Assembly (NCBI GenBank): GCA_963422285.2
Contig: CAXXJO010000002.1
Span: 1,116,001-1,180,000 of the forward strand
Source of the DNA: VXYL01 sp963422285
GTDB lineage: Bacteria > Pseudomonadota > Gammaproteobacteria > Pseudomonadales > Azotimanducaceae
Direction: 5' to 3'
Length of the DNA stretch: 64,000 nucleotides
Numbering within the stretch: the first letter of the stretch is position 1; each line of letters starts with the position of its first letter. The notes below the pieces were generated by a model. The model was given only the letters and a program-made list of their open reading frames with translations, was not told the origin of the DNA and made no database searches. This document shows, piece after piece, positions 17,202 to 27,240 of the stretch. The position numbers and the translations under genes are program-made.

Positions 17202-17560
17202 CTAGCGGATGCTCGCTCGCCAGGGTTTCGTCGAGGTCGGACGGCGAAGCGGCCGTCGCGCCTCGAACGGACGCTCGACGAAGCGACTGTCGATGTGGAA
17301 ACCGTTGCTCGGCGGCTGCGGGTTGCCGGGGCGGGCGATGACGTGGACATCCGGCCAGTCCAGGTGCGGATCCTCGCCGGGCGTGAAGGCGATGGGATCG
17401 AAGCGCCCGACGAAACGCACCTGCTGCTCCGGCGCCAGGTGTCGTTGCGGGAATCCCGCCACGCAGCATGTCGAGATAGCACGCTTCCTCGATCTGTTCG
17501 TCGCTTATGCCGGCGACGGCGACATCGGCGATGCGCCTACCTGTGCTCCCTGTCGTCGCT
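17202..17560 (-). pseudogene. TauD/TfdA dioxygenase remnant
   Basis: The minus strand holds a fragment of a taurine-dioxygenase-type protein: AGISDEQIEEACYLDMLR in one frame, then, after a frame change near 17460, HLAPEQQVRFVGRFDPIAF, DWPDVHVIARPGNPQP and NGFHIDSRFVERP, which contains the H-x-D iron ligand pair (HID). It stops within about 20 residues of that motif, so the distal His and Arg are missing. No function is expected. Confidence 0.7.
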
Positions 17561-17735
17561 TCCCCTTGAATCGCTTCCCGGCCAGCGACGTCGATTGCCG
17601 CCACGGCGACCATCCCGACCCTCCATCGAACACTGAAACGACCTCGATTGCAGGGTTCGCCAACAGCGGCTACCCACAACGCCGACGATTTCCTATCATT
17701 TCGCCGATTCGGCGGGCCACGGCGGGGGACCACAG

Positions 17736-18944
17736 ATGATGGATCGTTTGGCGGAACTTGCGACGATGGCTGTGCATGGCGACACCGCCGTGGGCTGGGA
17801 CGAGCGTACTCCTGTGAACGAGACCGTGGACGACGACGGCAACCCGTTTCCGAGTCGGCGCGGTTTCGGGGTGCCGGATCCGCGGGCGCCGCAACGCCGC
17901 GTCTACGACGATCCCGACGTGCAGGCCCTGCGTACGCATCTGAAGCGGCACAACGGCATTCGCGGCCTCGAAATCTGCGCTCCGGACGAAGTCGAGCGCG
18001 CCGCCCGCGTCTTTCACCGCGACGGCTTCGTGGTGGTGCGCGACCTGCTCGACGAAGCGCATCTGCGCCGTTTCCGCGACGGCAGCGCGAGGGCGTTGAA
18101 GCAAATTCTCGAAGTGCGCGGCATCGGCGAGCGCAAGTACATGACGGAGAGCGGCCGGCTGCCACACCGCTACAGCTACGGCACTTCGTCCGCCTCCCGG
18201 CAGATGCTGCACGAGGAAGTCTGGGCGTCCATGGCGGACCTGCCGACCACGACGCCGATCCTGGCCGCGATCTTCGGCTCCAAGGACTACCTGGTGCTCG
18301 GTGCTGGCGGCGATCTATGCCTGCCCGGCGCCGTCGAATACCAGCACCTGCATGCCGACGTAGGGGAATCCAACCACATCTCCGACGAACGCTTCCGCAT
18401 CGCCGAAGCCATCGGCATCGAGATCCGCCGCGAAGAGAAGACAGGCGAAATCGAACTCGCCACCCGCCGCCGCATCATCGACTTCACGCCGCCGGTGGTG
18501 ACCATCAACTTCGCCATGTGCGATCTGACCTGGGAGAATGGGCCGATCCGCCAGATTCTCGGTTCCCACGCTTGGCAGATGCGCCCGCCGCCGCCGGCGG
18601 ACGAGCCCGAGTGGATGCGCCTGTCCACCCTGGTGGGTGCGCCGGCCGGCGCCGGCGTGTTCCGCGACAACCGCGCTTGGCATGGCGCGACGCCGAATCT
18701 GAGCCGGGAAGTCCGTGCGCTGCCGAACGTCGAGTACGGCGCCCCGTGGCTGCCGAACCGGGAGCGCGTGAAGAAGGCCATGCCGCATGCCATCTGGGAG
18801 ACACTGACGCCCCATGGCAAGCATCTGTGCCGCCACATCAAGGCCGATCCCGGCGTCTGGCCGGCGGGCGCCGGCGTCATGCACCCCTTGGCGAGCAAGC
18901 GTCGAGCGGCATTGAGGAGCACGGACAAGCCGCCGCCGGGCTGA
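17736..18944 (+). CDS. Phytanoyl-CoA dioxygenase (PhyH) family protein
   Basis: Likely Fe(II)/2-oxoglutarate hydroxylase of 402 aa; the substrate is unknown. The PhyH start of the fold is visible in AARVFHRDGFVVVRDLLDEA. The iron site is H-x-D in EYQHLHADVGES and the distal His in NRAWHGATPNLSREVRALPN, with Arg residues after it as 2-oxoglutarate ligand candidates. The first 80 residues (polar, with DDDGNPFPSRRGFGVPDPR) are outside the core. A purine-rich GGCGGGGGACC precedes the ATG pair at 17736/17739. Its 3' end abuts the remains of a sulfatase gene on the other strand. It is one of several such dioxygenases in the window. Confidence 0.88.
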   Translation: MMDRLAELATMAVHGDTAVGWDERTPVNETVDDDGNPFPSRRGFGVPDPRAPQRRVYDDPDVQALRTHLKRHNGIRGLEICAPDEVERAARVFHRDGFVVVRDLLDEAHLRRFRDGSARALKQILEVRGIGERKYMTESGRLPHRYSYGTSSASRQMLHEEVWASMADLPTTTPILAAIFGSKDYLVLGAGGDLCLPGAVEYQHLHADVGESNHISDERFRIAEAIGIEIRREEKTGEIELATRRRIIDFTPPVVTINFAMCDLTWENGPIRQILGSHAWQMRPPPPADEPEWMRLSTLVGAPAGAGVFRDNRAWHGATPNLSREVRALPNVEYGAPWLPNRERVKKAMPHAIWETLTPHGKHLCRHIKADPGVWPAGAGVMHPLASKRRAALRSTDKPPPG

Positions 18945-20023
18945 TACGGGAGGTGGTACTGGAGGTCTTCGTCTATCGGGACCACTCCAACCTCTTCATC
19001 AACGGCCAGCAGGCCACCATCGACGGGGAAGGCCGTTCCACCCGCTCGCTGGGGAATGGTGTCGTCGCGCTTTCCGAGGGCGTCGAGTTGATCGAAGAGC
19101 CGCTGGATCTGCCGGTCGGCGTGGCCGAGGAATGCCGCAAAGACTTCCTCGAACCGCGCCGCCAAGCGCTTTTCGTCGGCGTCCAACTGGTTCCACGCCT
19201 GTACGCCGGGGTTGCGCGGCGCGAGTCGCTAATCCTGGGGCAACAGGCCTGACGCCTTCTGTCGGGCCAAGACCCTGTCTCGGGCGGCATCCCAACCGTC
19301 GTCGAATCTGCCGCGGTACTTGTCGGCGCAGGCGCGCGGCACATGATGGGGGAATGCCCGGCCGCGAAGGCGACGTAGAGGAAGAATGGCTTGTCGGAGC
19401 GGCGGAGACCAGCTGGCGCAGCCACTTGCAGGCCGTGTCGGCGATGCCTTCCGACAGGTGGCAGCCGTCGCCGTCGGGCGGTTCGATGCGCTCGTTGCCG
19501 AGGATCAGCCGGGATTCCACTGGTTGGTCTTGGCGGCCAGGAATCCGTAGAAACGGTCGAAACCCCGCTGCTGCGGCCAGTGGTCGTACGAACCGGCTGG
19601 AGAAGTCTCGTTGATGGACGCCAAATGCCACTTGCCGGAGGCCAAGGTCTGGTAGCCATGGGGTCGAAGCATTTGCGCGAGGTTCGCCGCCTCCCTTGAT
19701 GCGAAGCCCCGGGTGTTGGGGAAGCCGTTGACCATTTCCGCAACCCGGCCCATGCCGGCACTGTGGTGATTGCGGCCCGTCGGCAGACACGTGCGGGTCG
19801 GCGAACACAGCGACGCAACGTGGAAGTTGGCGTATCGCAGGCCATCGGCCGGCGTCTCGATGTCCGAGCCGTAGCAGCCGAGCTGGGAATAGCCGACGTC
19901 GTCCAGCACGACCATGACGATATTGGGACGTTGCCTAAGTTCCGACGGTTTCGACGTCCAGGACGCCCTGGACTGGTTCGCCGTGCGTCCGATATCGCCA
20001 TCGAACAAGCGGTCGTGCTCCAT
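18945..20023 (-). pseudogene. Arylsulfatase remnant, frameshifted and truncated
   Basis: A sulfatase of the alkaline-phosphatase fold whose 5' half is readable: RPNIVMVVLDDVGYSQLGCY with the metal-binding Asp pair, then the formylglycine motif CSPTRTCLPTGRNHHSAGMG and TLASGKWHLASINETSPAG up to FYGFLAAKTNQW. Beyond about 19505 the homologous protein continues only in alternating frames (HLSEGIADTACKWL, DKPFFLYVAFAAGH, then LDADEKRLAARFEEVFAAFL), so at least three shifts are needed. The C-terminal half of the usual 500-750 aa is absent. ATG 20023 has AAGGGAGAG just upstream. Not expected to make an active enzyme. Confidence 0.8.
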
Positions 20024-20215
20024 TTGCTCTCCCTTCTCCCTGGTGCAAAGACTTGGATGCTGGTGCTGCTGGCACTCCTGCCGCGAGCCCACGAGTTTGC
20101 CGGTTGGTGGTCTCGATTGACTTGCGGGCGGGTGCTGGTGGATGGCCAAGCCCTTCTCGTCGCGCCGATGGATAGCCAAGCTCGTCGAGCCGGCGTGGGG
20201 ACAATCCCGCGTCGA

Positions 20216-20872
20216 TCAGACGTTCCGGCCGTATTGGTTGCGCCTGACCTGATCGAAGAACTCCTCCCATTCAGCAGCCGTCAAGCGCGCCGGCTCTCCT
20301 AGTTGGCGGGCCAGAAGATACTGGCGGCACATGATCTCCAACCGATGCGCCAGATTGACGGCATTCCCGAGGTTGCGGCCCCGGGCGATCATGCCGTGGT
20401 TGCCGAGCAGACAGGCCGTTCTGCGCGTCAGCGCCTCGGCGGCATCGTCGGCTAGCCGCTGCGTCCCGAAGGTGGAATAGGGAACGCAGGGAACGTCGTT
20501 GCCGCCGAAGGTGCCAACCAGGTAGTGGAAGCCGGGCAGCGCCATCCGGTTGCTTGCAAGCGCCACGCAGTGGTCCGAATGCGTGTGAACCACGGCCGCG
20601 GCTGCCTCGTGTCGCTTGTAGACGGCGGCATGCATGCGCCATTCCGACGACGGCTTGCGGTCGCCCTGCCAGTCGCCGTCGGGGGAGACCTCGACGATGG
20701 TGTCCACCGTGATGCTGTCCGCCTTGGCGCCGGCCGGCGAAATCAACATGTTGCCGCCGAACCGGACGCTCAGGTTGCCCGACGACAATTCGTTCAATCC
20801 GATCCGCTCGACGCGCCGGTACTGCGCCACCAGCTGTTCGCGCAGGCTTGTTTCGTCTGGTTCGTTGGCCAT
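20216..20872 (-). CDS. otnC: Class II aldolase / OtnC-like 3-oxo-tetronate 4-phosphate decarboxylase
   Basis: A 218-aa class II aldolase/adducin-fold protein, zinc-dependent. The family motifs are GNLSVRFGGNMLISPAGAK (substrate phosphate loop), metal-binding His in VVHTHSDHCVALA and the later His in CLLGNHGMIARG. In 3-oxo-tetronate catabolism OtnK phosphorylates the sugar acid and OtnC decarboxylates the 4-phosphate; the gene lies directly downstream of an otnK-like gene on the same strand, which supports this assignment over a fuculose-phosphate aldolase. ATG 20872 is preceded by GAGGGGAGA. A one-base deletion in the upstream gene makes the two reading frames appear fused, but the ribosome site marks the true start. 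Confidence 0.87.
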   Translation of the reverse strand: MANEPDETSLREQLVAQYRRVERIGLNELSSGNLSVRFGGNMLISPAGAKADSITVDTIVEVSPDGDWQGDRKPSSEWRMHAAVYKRHEAAAAVVHTHSDHCVALASNRMALPGFHYLVGTFGGNDVPCVPYSTFGTQRLADDAAEALTRRTACLLGNHGMIARGRNLGNAVNLAHRLEIMCRQYLLARQLGEPARLTAAEWEEFFDQVRRNQYGRNV

Positions 20873-20894
20873 GCGCCGGTCTCCCCTCGTTTTC

Positions 20895-22174
20895 CTATCG
20901 CTTGGCGGCGTCCGCCGCCCGCATCCGTTCGAACGCCGCCTGAAAAAATCCTCCTCTCCGGCACCGCCGGCCTTCAGCACCAGCGCAACAGGATCCGCCG
21001 CGGCGCTATGGCAATACCCGCCGCACAGTTCGTCGTAGGCCGACACCCGAAGGAGATCCATGCCGAGGCGGTCCATTGTCGCGCCGGACGTCTCGCCGCC
21101 AGCCACCACGAACTTGCGCACGCCGAGCTGGTGCAGCCGTTTTGCCACGTTGCCGAGCAGGCAATCCGCAAGTGCGGCAGCACCCTCGCGACCGAGTTTC
21201 CGGTGAACGCGCTTCACCTCCGCATGATCCGCCGTCGTCGCAATGCCGACCGCACCCGTCGGCAGCCGGGCGGCTGCCCAGCCGACGATGCGGTCGAGCA
21301 GGTTGTCTTCGCGTGCGGCCTCGACAAGGTCGATTCTGAACACCGGATTGGCCTGTTCGAAACGGGCCAATTAACGGTTAGTTCGAGGCGTGCAGCTGCC
21401 GGAGATTACCGCTGCCAATCCTGCCGCCGGCGGCGGAAATGTACGCGGTTCGACCTCGCTCTCCTGCGCTCGCCACTCGCGGGCCAGGAACACCGGAAGT
21501 TCATCGCCGCCAGTCGCCACCGGCATGTCGATGGCAAGCTCGGCAATGCGGGCCAGGTCCTGCTGCTCGACCCCATCGGCAATGAAGAACCTGACGCCCC
21601 GATTGATTTGTCGCGCCAAGTAGGTCTCGCAATCGATCTTGCTCGCCCGTATCTGGCGGTACGGCAGCAGTCCCACGTTTTCGCGGCTCTGCGCCTGCAG
21701 CACCTCCACCAAGTTGGAGTTGGTCATGGGGGTGGCCGGATCGCAGCTCTTCGGCGACTCGTGCAGCATGTCCCTTCCCAGGAACAACCGGCCCTGATAC
21801 ACGGTGACGTCGCGTTCGGGAAACGCCGGGCAGAACAGCAGATGATCCGCGCCGGTCAGTTCCATCAACGCTTCCGACACCGGGCCGATGTTGCCTTTTT
21901 CGGTCGATGAAAATACCGAGCTGTACTTGTAGTAGAGACGTCGCGCGCCCTTGGCCAGCAGCCCCTCGGCGGACCGCCTAGCGTCGGCCACGGCCTCGTC
22001 CGGCGGCAGCAGCAGCATCTTGCGACCGACAACGACGGCATCGGCATCGTCGGGAAGCCTATCGAGCGCTGCCACGGACGTCACCAGCGGGCAGGACACG
22101 CCTTCTCTTTCCAGCAGGCTCGCCACCTTCACGCCGCCCGTCAAGTCGTCGGCGATCACGCCTAGATCGAGCAC
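20895..22174 (-). pseudogene. otnK: OtnK-type four-carbon acid sugar kinase, nonsense codon plus frameshift
   Basis: DUF1537-family kinase that phosphorylates 3-oxo-tetronates. GTG 22174 follows AAGGAG and opens with the family N-terminus LGVIADDLTGGVKVASLL. Later blocks include DHLLFCPAFPERDVTVYQGR, VISGSCTPRTN and the nucleotide-binding end VRKFVVAGGETSGATMDRLG. Two lesions: an in-frame TAA at 21371-21373 where the family usually has Gln (CAA to TAA would explain it), and a missing base at or near the A6 run 20943-20948, after which the expected tail AAFERMRAADAAKR and its TAG at 20895-20897 are in another frame. Apart from these the coding sequence is complete, so the damage looks recent. 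Confidence 0.83.
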
Positions 22175-22318
22175 TCGATTCTCCTTTCGTTGAACACCGG
22201 GAGACGTCGTCGCTCGAGTCGAGTCTTGAATGCAGTCATGATGTTTTTCGCTTGTCCGTTTGTCGTCTCGGATGCGGCCCGGGCGGGGCTGCGCGCCGAG
22301 TTCGCCTCCGGCCTTGTT

Positions 22319-23315
22319 TCAACGAAGAAGCGTCGGTCGCGCCCCCCTCTGTGCTGCCTCCATGCGAGCCGTACCTCGCTGGAGGTGCTTTCCGAAAAAC
22401 AATGCGATGATCTGGATAACGGTACTTCCATAGACGGATTTCGGATCCGCTATATCCACCATGCCGGCGCCGCCTTCGGCCGTCTTGCGATCGAATGCGT
22501 GACCCTCGCCAGAGAACAGATGCAGGTCGACCGGGCGGCCTAGGCGCTTCAGCTTGTCGTGTAAATCCAGGCTGTTCGCCACCGGTACCGCCTCGTCTTC
22601 CACGCCATGGATCAACAGGCACGGGGTAGCAGCCGAGGTCGTAGGCGATCGGGCCAGCTCTGTCGTAGTCCGTTTCTTTCGCACGCTCGCCTATCAGGGC
22701 GACATGGTTCGGGCGCGTGCCGTCGAAGCGGACCCTCGTCGGTCCGTACATCGAGCCGACCGCGGCGACGGCACTGGAGTACTCCGCGTGTCCCCCGTTG
22801 CCTTCGAAGGGGGAAGACACCGCCGCCATGAGCGCAAGATGGCCGCCGGCAGAGTCGCCGAGCACGCCGATTCGGTCGGGGTCCACTGCAAGCGAGTCGG
22901 AACTGGCCCGTAGGAAACGAATGTCGCATTTCACGTCTTCGATCTGCGCCGGCCAGGGCGCTTCCATCGCCAAGCGGTAGGGTGCCAGCAGGCAGATGAA
23001 TCCGGCCTGACCGAGCAGTTCGCCGAATCCCCTGACGCTCTCCGGCCGGCCGCGGCGCCAGCCACCGCCGTGTACGACGACAACGGCCGGGCGCAACGCG
23101 GCCGCAACCGTCGGCGTGTACAAATCCCCGAGGAGGCTCCGGCCTCCTGCCTTGCCGACGACGACGCCCTTGCGGAGAACGACGCCTGCTGGATTCCTTG
23201 CCCGCAGCACAAGGCTCTCGCTCGACTTCGATGCCGTAGATTCCGTATCTGTGTTTTCGCTCGTCAAGCTAGATTCCCGCTTGCCGGTATTCATTGACGC
23301 ACTGCTCGGTTGCAC
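22319..23315 (-). pseudogene. Alpha/beta hydrolase (esterase/lipase type) with one frameshift
   Basis: Esterase-like alpha/beta hydrolase. The oxyanion segment is AVVVVHGGGWRRGRPESV, the nucleophile elbow GDSAGGHLALMAA, and in the second frame the acid and base LLIHGVEDEAVPVANS and FSGEGHAFDRKTAEG. The frames join near 22625-22650 (AYDLG to SAATPCLLIHG), so a one-base indel separates them. Start is GTG 23315 or ATG 23294. Same strand as the otnK/otnC pair, 144 bases upstream of it, and divergent from the enolase-superfamily gene at 23599, so it may have belonged to a sugar-acid catabolic cluster. Confidence 0.78.
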
Positions 23316-23598
23316 ACGAACATTCGCGGAAGATACCCCAATTCGACGGCAAGGACCTGCGGAACAAGCGCAGCACGCGAGAATTCAAAGGCATTTCGGA
23401 ATCCGTCGTCCAAGCGGCCGATCTGGCCGCCGGAGGTCTCCAGCCGGTCGGCTGGAAAGGAGTTGGAGGCGGCGTTCGCAAGGACGACCGCCGGGCTGTG
23501 GACCGCGACTCGACACGCGCAAGCCAAGCCCGCCACCATCGCTCGGCCGCTTGGTGTTCTAATGAGCCGCTCTACTCTCGACTCCAAGGGAATCGTCC

Positions 23599-24747
23599 GT
23601 GAAGATCACCTCGGTCAAAGCATTTCCCGCATCAAGTTCCGCAGCCGTTGCCCGCAACCACGTCTTCGTGAAGATCGAGACCGACGAGGGCATCACGGGT
23701 TGGGGCGAAGCCACCTGCGACCCGCTCGCCGCCGCCACGATGGTGGAGGAGTTCGGCAAGGTCATCGCCGGTCGCGACCCGATGGATATCGAACGCCACT
23801 GGCAGACCCTCTACCACCACTTCCACGTGCGCGGCGGGGTCATCCAGATGTGCGCGATCAGCGGCATCGAGATCGCGCTTTGGGACATCAAGGGTCAGGC
23901 CTTGGGCGTACCCGTGTACGAGTTGCTCGGCGGCAAGGTTCGCGACCGCATCTGGACCTACGGGCGTTGGGACGGCCCGACGCCGGAACGGGCGGTAGAG
24001 AACGCGATCAACCACGTCGAACGGGGGCTGACCGCGCTCAAGGGCGATCCCTTCGAACACCGGGGGATATTCATCGACCGGGATTCGGAGCAACTTGCCA
24101 TCGAGAAGATGAAGACCGTGCGCGAGGCGGTCGGCGACGGCGTCGAACTCCTGGTCGAAGTCCACGGCCGGCTATCGCCGTCGGACGCGATCCGAATCGG
24201 CAACCGGCTCGAGGAGTTCCGGCCGTTCTTCTACGAGGAACCGGTTCCGCCGCAGAACCTCGACGCGCTGAAGAAGGTCTCGGACAACGTGAACATTCCT
24301 ATCGCCACCGGCGAGCGCTTGTTGACCAAGTTCGACTTCGCGGAGCTGTTCCCGCTGCACGCAGTGGACCTCGTCCAACCCGACATCGTCCAGGCCGGCG
24401 GAATACTGGAACTCAAGAAGATCGCGGCCATGGCCGAAGCGCACTACGTGGGCATCCAGCCGCACAACTGCTATGGCCCCTTCGCCACCATCGCATCTCT
24501 CCACCTCGATGCCTGCACCCCGAATTTCCTGATCCAGGAAGGCGGCATCCATCCTTGGTACCAGGACGCCACCGAGGGCGACTTTCCCGTCCAGAAGGAT
24601 GGCTACTTCCCGCTGCCGCCCGGTCCCGGGCTCGGCGTCGCCATGAACGAGGAGTGGCTGGCGGCAAACCCTTGGGACGACAACGCCCGCCCGTGGCGGG
24701 CGAGGCAAGGCAGCAATCCGTCTCGCCAAGACGTGGAATGGTCTTAA
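23599..24747 (+). CDS. Mandelate racemase/muconate lactonizing enzyme family dehydratase
   Basis: A 382-aa enolase-superfamily protein close to D-galactonate/sugar-acid dehydratases. The N-terminal capping domain contains RNHVFVKIETDEGITGWGEA, and the barrel domain contains SGIEIALWDIKGQALGVPV and ELLGGKVRDRIW. Metal ligands are visible in LLVEVHGRLSPSDAIR (Glu where Asp is commoner), RPFFYEEPVPPQN and PIATGERLLTKFDF. The catalytic His is in VGIQPHNCYGPFATIA. GTG 23599 follows CAAGGGAAT at good spacing. The sugar-acid kinase/aldolase pair upstream on the other strand suggests sugar-acid catabolism; the exact substrate is unknown. Confidence 0.9.
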   Translation: MKITSVKAFPASSSAAVARNHVFVKIETDEGITGWGEATCDPLAAATMVEEFGKVIAGRDPMDIERHWQTLYHHFHVRGGVIQMCAISGIEIALWDIKGQALGVPVYELLGGKVRDRIWTYGRWDGPTPERAVENAINHVERGLTALKGDPFEHRGIFIDRDSEQLAIEKMKTVREAVGDGVELLVEVHGRLSPSDAIRIGNRLEEFRPFFYEEPVPPQNLDALKKVSDNVNIPIATGERLLTKFDFAELFPLHAVDLVQPDIVQAGGILELKKIAAMAEAHYVGIQPHNCYGPFATIASLHLDACTPNFLIQEGGIHPWYQDATEGDFPVQKDGYFPLPPGPGLGVAMNEEWLAANPWDDNARPWRARQGSNPSRQDVEWS

Positions 24748-24755
24748 GCCGGCCG

Positions 24756-25535
24756 ATGAACCCTCGAACCAAGACCTTTGCCGCTCCCGAGGACGCCTAT
24801 CTCGAGTTCTTCCGTGCCGACAGCGCCCAGGACGCGAAGGCTTGGGCTGCCGTCATGAGCTACCCGCATGTGCGCGTCTCGGCACCCGGATCCACCGCCT
24901 ATTTCGAAACGCCCGAGGCGTACGCGGCGCGGGCGTCGTGGACGCGACGGAAGGCGACCGGCTGGGTACGATCGGCGGGCATCGAACCCGCCCGGCTCCA
25001 CGAATCCGCCGACAAGGTCCACCTCGCCGGTGGCTGGACCCGCTACAACTCCAAGGACGAACCGATCCTGCGCAACCGGGTGACGTACGTCTTGACCCGC
25101 GTCGATGGCCGCTGGGGAATACAGGCGCGTTTCGGCACCGATTCGTTTGCCGAAGGCGAACGGTACGACGCCACGCCCGCCATCGACTTGGTTGGCGCGT
25201 ACCTGCAAACATTGGCGCACCGGGACTTCGCGGCGAGCGCCGGTTTGTGCCGCTATCCCTTCACCGAGGTCGGTATCGGCCGCGTGGACACCTACCGGGA
25301 GGCAGCCGATCTCGAGCGCCGGCTGGCGATGTCGGGGGAGCGCGAGGGGCCTGCCCCTCGCAAGAACGAGCCCGCGGCGCCTGGCGAGATCGTCGCCGCT
25401 CAGTCGGGAAGCGACGGCGTGGTAGCGGCGGCGACCTGGAACGAAGCCAACGGCGACGAGGTGCAGGCGGTGTTCGTGGTGGGCCGTTCCGAGGGACGCT
25501 GGCGGCTTGCCGGCCGCTCCGCCATACGGCGCTGA
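24756..25535 (+). CDS. Protein with two NTF2/SnoaL-like halves, function unknown
   Basis: A 259-aa protein starting eight bases after the dehydratase, likely cotranscribed. It looks like two copies of a SnoaL/NTF2-type fold: residues about 8-125 (PEDAYLEFFRADSAQDAKAW ... YVLTRVDGRWGIQARFG) and about 135-255 (DLVGAYLQTLAHRDFAASAG ... VVGRSEGRWRLAGRSAIRR), each ending in a G-R-W-x-hydrophobic strand typical of the fold. No signal peptide. I assign no reaction. The N-terminus is set by ATG 24756; upstream frame runs through another gene. Confidence 0.75.
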   Translation: MNPRTKTFAAPEDAYLEFFRADSAQDAKAWAAVMSYPHVRVSAPGSTAYFETPEAYAARASWTRRKATGWVRSAGIEPARLHESADKVHLAGGWTRYNSKDEPILRNRVTYVLTRVDGRWGIQARFGTDSFAEGERYDATPAIDLVGAYLQTLAHRDFAASAGLCRYPFTEVGIGRVDTYREAADLERRLAMSGEREGPAPRKNEPAAPGEIVAAQSGSDGVVAAATWNEANGDEVQAVFVVGRSEGRWRLAGRSAIRR

Positions 25536-25550
25536 CCGACCCCAAGAGCA

Positions 25551-26225
25551 TCACTCGTCCGCGCGGGCGAGCCGGCTGCGCTTCTCCTCGTCCGCCCACC
25601 AGCTGTCGAGAACGCGCAAACTGCTTTGGGTCAGGTACTCGTAGCGGGCCGCGGCTTCGCGTTCGGGACGACCGAACTTGTTCCAGTAGAGGAATCGCTC
25701 CTGCGGCGGTTCGTTCAAGGGGACGTGGTAGAAGCCCCATAGCAGGACGCGGTCCAGGGCTCGGCAGGCGGTGGCTGCCACCTCCATCGAATCCGCTTGC
25801 ACGGCGATTTCGATGAGCGCGTCGACGACGGGATCGCGGATTCCCGCCAAGTTGCCGCCTCCTGGCAGGCCCACCGTGCGCGACGCGAAATAGCCGTGCA
25901 GTTCGCCGATCGGCGGGTTCAGGATGTCGTGGCCTCGAACGTACGCCTCGAAGCGCCGCTCACGCAGGAGATTGTCAGTGGCGACGTTGTCCATGATTCG
26001 CAGGCGACCGTCGACGCCGAGCATCTTCAACGTCTCGAGGTAGGGCAGCAGGATACGCTGGTGGGCGGGATTCTGCGTCAGGATTTCGAGCTGGCCGACC
26101 ACGTTCACGAGGCGACCTCGGCGTATCTGCCCGCTAGCCTCGGCGAACAACGCGTACGCGGGCGCGAAACGATCTTGCCCTGCCCGGTAGAGACGGGCAA
26201 TCGAAAGGGACTGGCTTGACTCCAC
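25551..26225 (-). pseudogene. Truncated ABC transporter substrate-binding protein (SBP_bac_5) remnant
   Basis: The 224-aa frame corresponds only to the C-terminal third of a YejA/DppA-like peptide-binding protein: GRLVNVVGQLEILTQNPAHQ, LRIMDNVATDNLLRERRFEA, GNLAGIRDPVVDALIEI, RALDRVLLWGFYHVPLN and FLYWNKFGRPEREAAARYEY. The signal peptide and first two-thirds are missing; homology starts near 26160, and the preceding part merges into a repeated inverted-repeat sequence (26210-26300), which may mark the deletion or insertion endpoint. No permease or ATPase gene adjoins it. Confidence 0.72.
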
Positions 26226-26300
26226 TAGAAACTAGATGCAGGTGTATCCGACCAACAAGCGCGCTGCAATACAGTGCGTAGTGGAGTCGAGTATATAAAT
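26210..26300. repeat. Second copy of the inverted-repeat (MITE-like) ends
   Basis: Minus-strand reading near 26225 gives AGTGGAGTCAAG and plus-strand reading at about 26279-26300 gives AGTGGAGTCGAGTATATAAA, again an outward-facing pair, about 80 bases apart. The right end matches that at 7196-7219 at all but one of about 22 bases (AGTGGAGTC[A/G]AGTATATAAATC). From 26301 to 26550 I see no gene; the sequence is Arg/Pro-biased in all frames. Confidence 0.45.
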
Positions 26301-26550
26301 CCCTTGCAGAAATGCCCGATGACGGCGGCTGACGGCAACAGGACGGCCGCGTTGGAGGCGTCGTCCGCGCGACAGCGCGCCCCGGGCTAGGCGGGGATCT
26401 CGGCGCCGCCCCCTCCCGGATGCGCCGAACGCCGAGCGCGACACCGGCCGGCCCGGCAGTCCGGCTCGACAGTCGCGCCCGCTCCCGGACTTCGGCGCCG
26501 GTGCCCGCGTCGGCCGAGCTCCGCCCGGTCGGCCAACGCGGTCGCGCCGA

Positions 26551-27240
26551 CTACGCCGCCGCTTTGCGCTTCTTTTCCGCGGGGCCCCTCGAGGTCTCGA
26601 GGGCCGCCCTGTCTTTCTTGGACAGGTCGTTCCGGCCGGCGTGCTTCGAGACGTAGAAGCAGTTGAAGCCGCGCCGGTCCGATCCGTCGTGGTTCGGGCC
26701 CGACCAGTGTACGGTGGTCGGTCGGAAGAACACGATGTCTCCGGGCTCCATCGCCACCTCGGCCACGTCGGAGCGATCGGACAGATCCGTCGGCTCGTGG
26801 GCTTTCAAGTGCGCGAACTCCGCTTCCTCGAGATGGGATCCCTTCAGGAAGTGCAGGCAGCCGTTGTCGCGGCTGGCCGGGTCGAGAGCGACCCAGACCA
26901 CCCCGCCTTCCAAGGCGTCCGAGTGCGGATGCACCTCCTCGGAATGCTTGTTTTTGGTGAAGAAGCTGGCGGTCGTCGGTTCCGGCTTCCGGCCGAGCAG
27001 CATCTCGAGAATCGGCACATGGGGACCGTCGCGCAGGAGATCGCCGAAATAGTCGTCGATCTTCTCCAGCCCCTTGGTGATGTTGGTGAAGATGCCGCCG
27101 GCATTGGGCCTTGCCCGGGTGACCGCCTCGGCGCGCCGGCAGATCTCCTCCACCTGCGCGTTCGGGAAGAAGTCTCGAACGACGACGTAGCCGTCGCGGT
27201 CGAAATCCGCTTTGAGCGCCGCCGCCAAGGATGGCTCCAT
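26551..27240 (-). CDS. Phytanoyl-CoA dioxygenase (PhyH) family protein
   Basis: A 229-aa Fe(II)/2-oxoglutarate-type oxygenase. The PhyH opening is AALKADFDRDGYVVVRDFFP. The iron site H-x-D lies in EEVHPHSDALEGGVVWVALD and the distal His with the 2-oxoglutarate Arg in TVHWSGPNHDGSDRRGFNC. LHFLKGSHLEEAEF and AMEPGDIVFFRP are further family segments. ATG 27240 is preceded by GGAGG at good spacing; ATG 27306 would extend the frame without homology. The last 20 residues are Lys/Arg/Glu-rich. No partner genes adjoin it, so its substrate is unknown. Confidence 0.88.
   Translation of the reverse strand: MEPSLAAALKADFDRDGYVVVRDFFPNAQVEEICRRAEAVTRARPNAGGIFTNITKGLEKIDDYFGDLLRDGPHVPILEMLLGRKPEPTTASFFTKNKHSEEVHPHSDALEGGVVWVALDPASRDNGCLHFLKGSHLEEAEFAHLKAHEPTDLSDRSDVAEVAMEPGDIVFFRPTTVHWSGPNHDGSDRRGFNCFYVSKHAGRNDLSKKDRAALETSRGPAEKKRKAAA

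Noticed and set aside
21371..21373. Reassignment of stop codons to amino acids (TAA at 21371, TAG at 45752)
   Set aside because: They occur at a Gln and a Trp position respectively and other genes end normally in TAA, TAG and TGA, so nonsense mutation is simpler.
23310..24755. Upstream part of a 741-codon plus frame ending with the NTF2-like protein
   Set aside because: It runs across the dehydratase gene in another frame; the real start of the NTF2-like gene is ATG 24756.
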